16,518 bases of DNA. Origin: an uncultured Prevotella sp. (GTDB lineage Bacteria; Bacteroidota; Bacteroidia; Bacteroidales; Bacteroidaceae). The stretch's first letter is position 1. Each line of letters starts with the position of its first letter. The stretch is from contig ONMG01000225.1 of NCBI GenBank assembly GCA_900318855.1, positions 1-16,518 on the forward strand. The letters are read 5' to 3'. The notes under the pieces are model-generated. The model was not told the origin of the DNA. It did no database searches and was given only the letters and a program-made list of their open reading frames with translations. Below, one piece after another: positions 15,577-16,518 of this stretch. Made by a program: the position numbers and the translations under genes.

Positions 15577-16380
15577 ATGAGAAAACTGTTTATAGTGATG
15601 GTGATGTGCCTGATGGGCATATCGGCCAGTGCGCAGTGCTCTTTCCGCAACACTGCCTTTAAGTCGGGAGAGTATCTCTCCTATAATCTTTATTTCAACT
15701 GGAAGTTCGTGTGGATTAAGGTGGGTACGGCCAGCATGAACACAGTGCAGAGCAATTTCCGTGGCCGTCCTTCTTATCGCTGTTCGCTCATCACGCGCGG
15801 CAACTCCAAGGCCGACCACTTCTTCGTGCTCCGCGACACCTTGCTCTGCTACTCTTCGCTCGATCTCGCTCCGGTATATTATCACAAGGGGGCTCACGAA
15901 GGCGACCGTTACTACACTGACGAGGTGTTCTATACCTATCCCGAGGGCAGGTGCCATGTGCGCCAACATCAGATAACCTCGAAGGGGGAGAGTCTGTGGC
16001 AGCAGCACACTTACAATGAGTGTGTGTTCGACATGTTGAACATCTTCCTGCGCGCCCGTTCCTTCAATCCGTCAAATTGGAAAAAAGGTTATGTGGTGAA
16101 CTTCGACATCGTGGACGGTGACTCCAAGAATCCTGCCATGCTCAAGTATAATGGCAAGAAGATTATCAAGGCCGACAATGGTCACAGCTACCGGACGCTT
16201 CAGGTGAGTTATTTGGAGAAGGAGAACGGAAAGTACCAGCGTATAGTGGACTTCTTCATCTCCGACGATGCTAACCACATCCCAATTCGCTTGGATATGT
16301 TTCTCCGTTTCGGTTCGGCCAAAGCTTATATGTCGGGTCTGAAAGGTGCAAGGAATCCTATTGAAGCGATGGTAAAATAA
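15577..16380 (+). CDS. Secreted DUF3108 family protein
   Basis: The 267-residue protein starts with a clear signal peptide (MRKLFIVMVMCLMGISASAQ), probably cleaved after ASA near residue 19. The mature part has the pattern of DUF3108 proteins: FKSGEYLSYNLYFNWKFVWI, followed by KVGTASM, a central FDMLNIFLRAR helix, and a C-terminal HIPIRLDMFLRFGSAKAYM strand pair. DUF3108 proteins are predicted periplasmic beta-rich proteins of unknown function. It closes the GH3-lipoprotein operon, 39 bases after the lipoprotein stop, and is followed by a hairpin. Confidence 0.87.
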   Translation: MRKLFIVMVMCLMGISASAQCSFRNTAFKSGEYLSYNLYFNWKFVWIKVGTASMNTVQSNFRGRPSYRCSLITRGNSKADHFFVLRDTLLCYSSLDLAPVYYHKGAHEGDRYYTDEVFYTYPEGRCHVRQHQITSKGESLWQQHTYNECVFDMLNIFLRARSFNPSNWKKGYVVNFDIVDGDSKNPAMLKYNGKKIIKADNGHSYRTLQVSYLEKENGKYQRIVDFFISDDANHIPIRLDMFLRFGSAKAYMSGLKGARNPIEAMVK

Positions 16381-16402
16381 ATATAGAGCTTCGTAATGCT
16401 GT

Positions 16403-16450
16403 TGCGGCTGCACATGGTGAGGCAATGATAACCTCCTATGTGCAGCCGCA
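16403..16450 (+). terminator. Terminator hairpin after the DUF3108 gene
   Basis: TGCGGCTGCACAT (16403-16415) and ATGTGCAGCCGCA (16438-16450) form a 13-bp perfect stem. The 22-nt loop contains a second short pairing, GAGG with CCTC. The following GTCTTTTCCT is only moderately T-rich. It marks the end of the operon. The remaining 68 bases of the window show nothing further. Confidence 0.7.
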
Positions 16451-16518
16451 GTCTTTTCCTGGCTTCGTCAATCTTAAATGTTTAGGACTGATTGATGCGT
16501 GAAGATAAAGTTGAAGGA

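Overview
The window looks like chromosomal DNA of a gut or oral Bacteroidales bacterium, probably Prevotella or a close relative. The -7 promoter boxes read TAnnTTTG and starts lack Shine-Dalgarno sequences. The proteins (secreted glycan hydrolases, a 'PDGGWYDETPP' lipoprotein, DUF3108, a bacterial GH3 enzyme) are typical of that order. The assignment is inference, because no marker gene is present.

Left part (1-4785): two + strand genes 7 bp apart, presumably one transcript. The first, cut by the window edge, fuses a GH20 beta-hexosaminidase to a complete alkaline-phosphatase-superfamily phosphodiesterase. The second is a secreted six-hairpin glycosidase-like protein. Together they suggest breakdown of a HexNAc-containing, perhaps phosphorylated, glycan. 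Convergent to them (4860-7640, minus strand) lies a complete single-chain MmeI-like restriction-modification enzyme. The part encoding its second MTase half and target recognition domain is far more AT-rich than its flanks.

Middle part (7641-10108): a classic Bacteroides promoter drives ribokinase (rbsK) and a 10-helix sugar transporter. This is a minimal ribose uptake and phosphorylation unit closed by a strong terminator. The next 0.47 kb has no gene but holds three perfect DnaA boxes, several near matches and an AT-rich block. G/C skew on the + strand changes sign across it. I propose it as the chromosomal replication origin or an origin-like DnaA-binding region.

Right part (10580-16518): nadA (quinolinate synthase) with its own terminator, then a 420-bp gap with four 22-bp tandem units built on the palindrome yCACGTTCGTGr. 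A likely operon follows: a GH3-family acyl-acid amido synthetase, a large Ig-like lipoprotein, and a secreted DUF3108 protein, closed by a 13-bp perfect hairpin. It looks like an envelope-related unit of unknown function.

Most worth following: the origin candidate with its skew flip, the 22-bp palindromic array nearby, the GH20-phosphodiesterase fusion, and the mosaic specificity region of the restriction enzyme.
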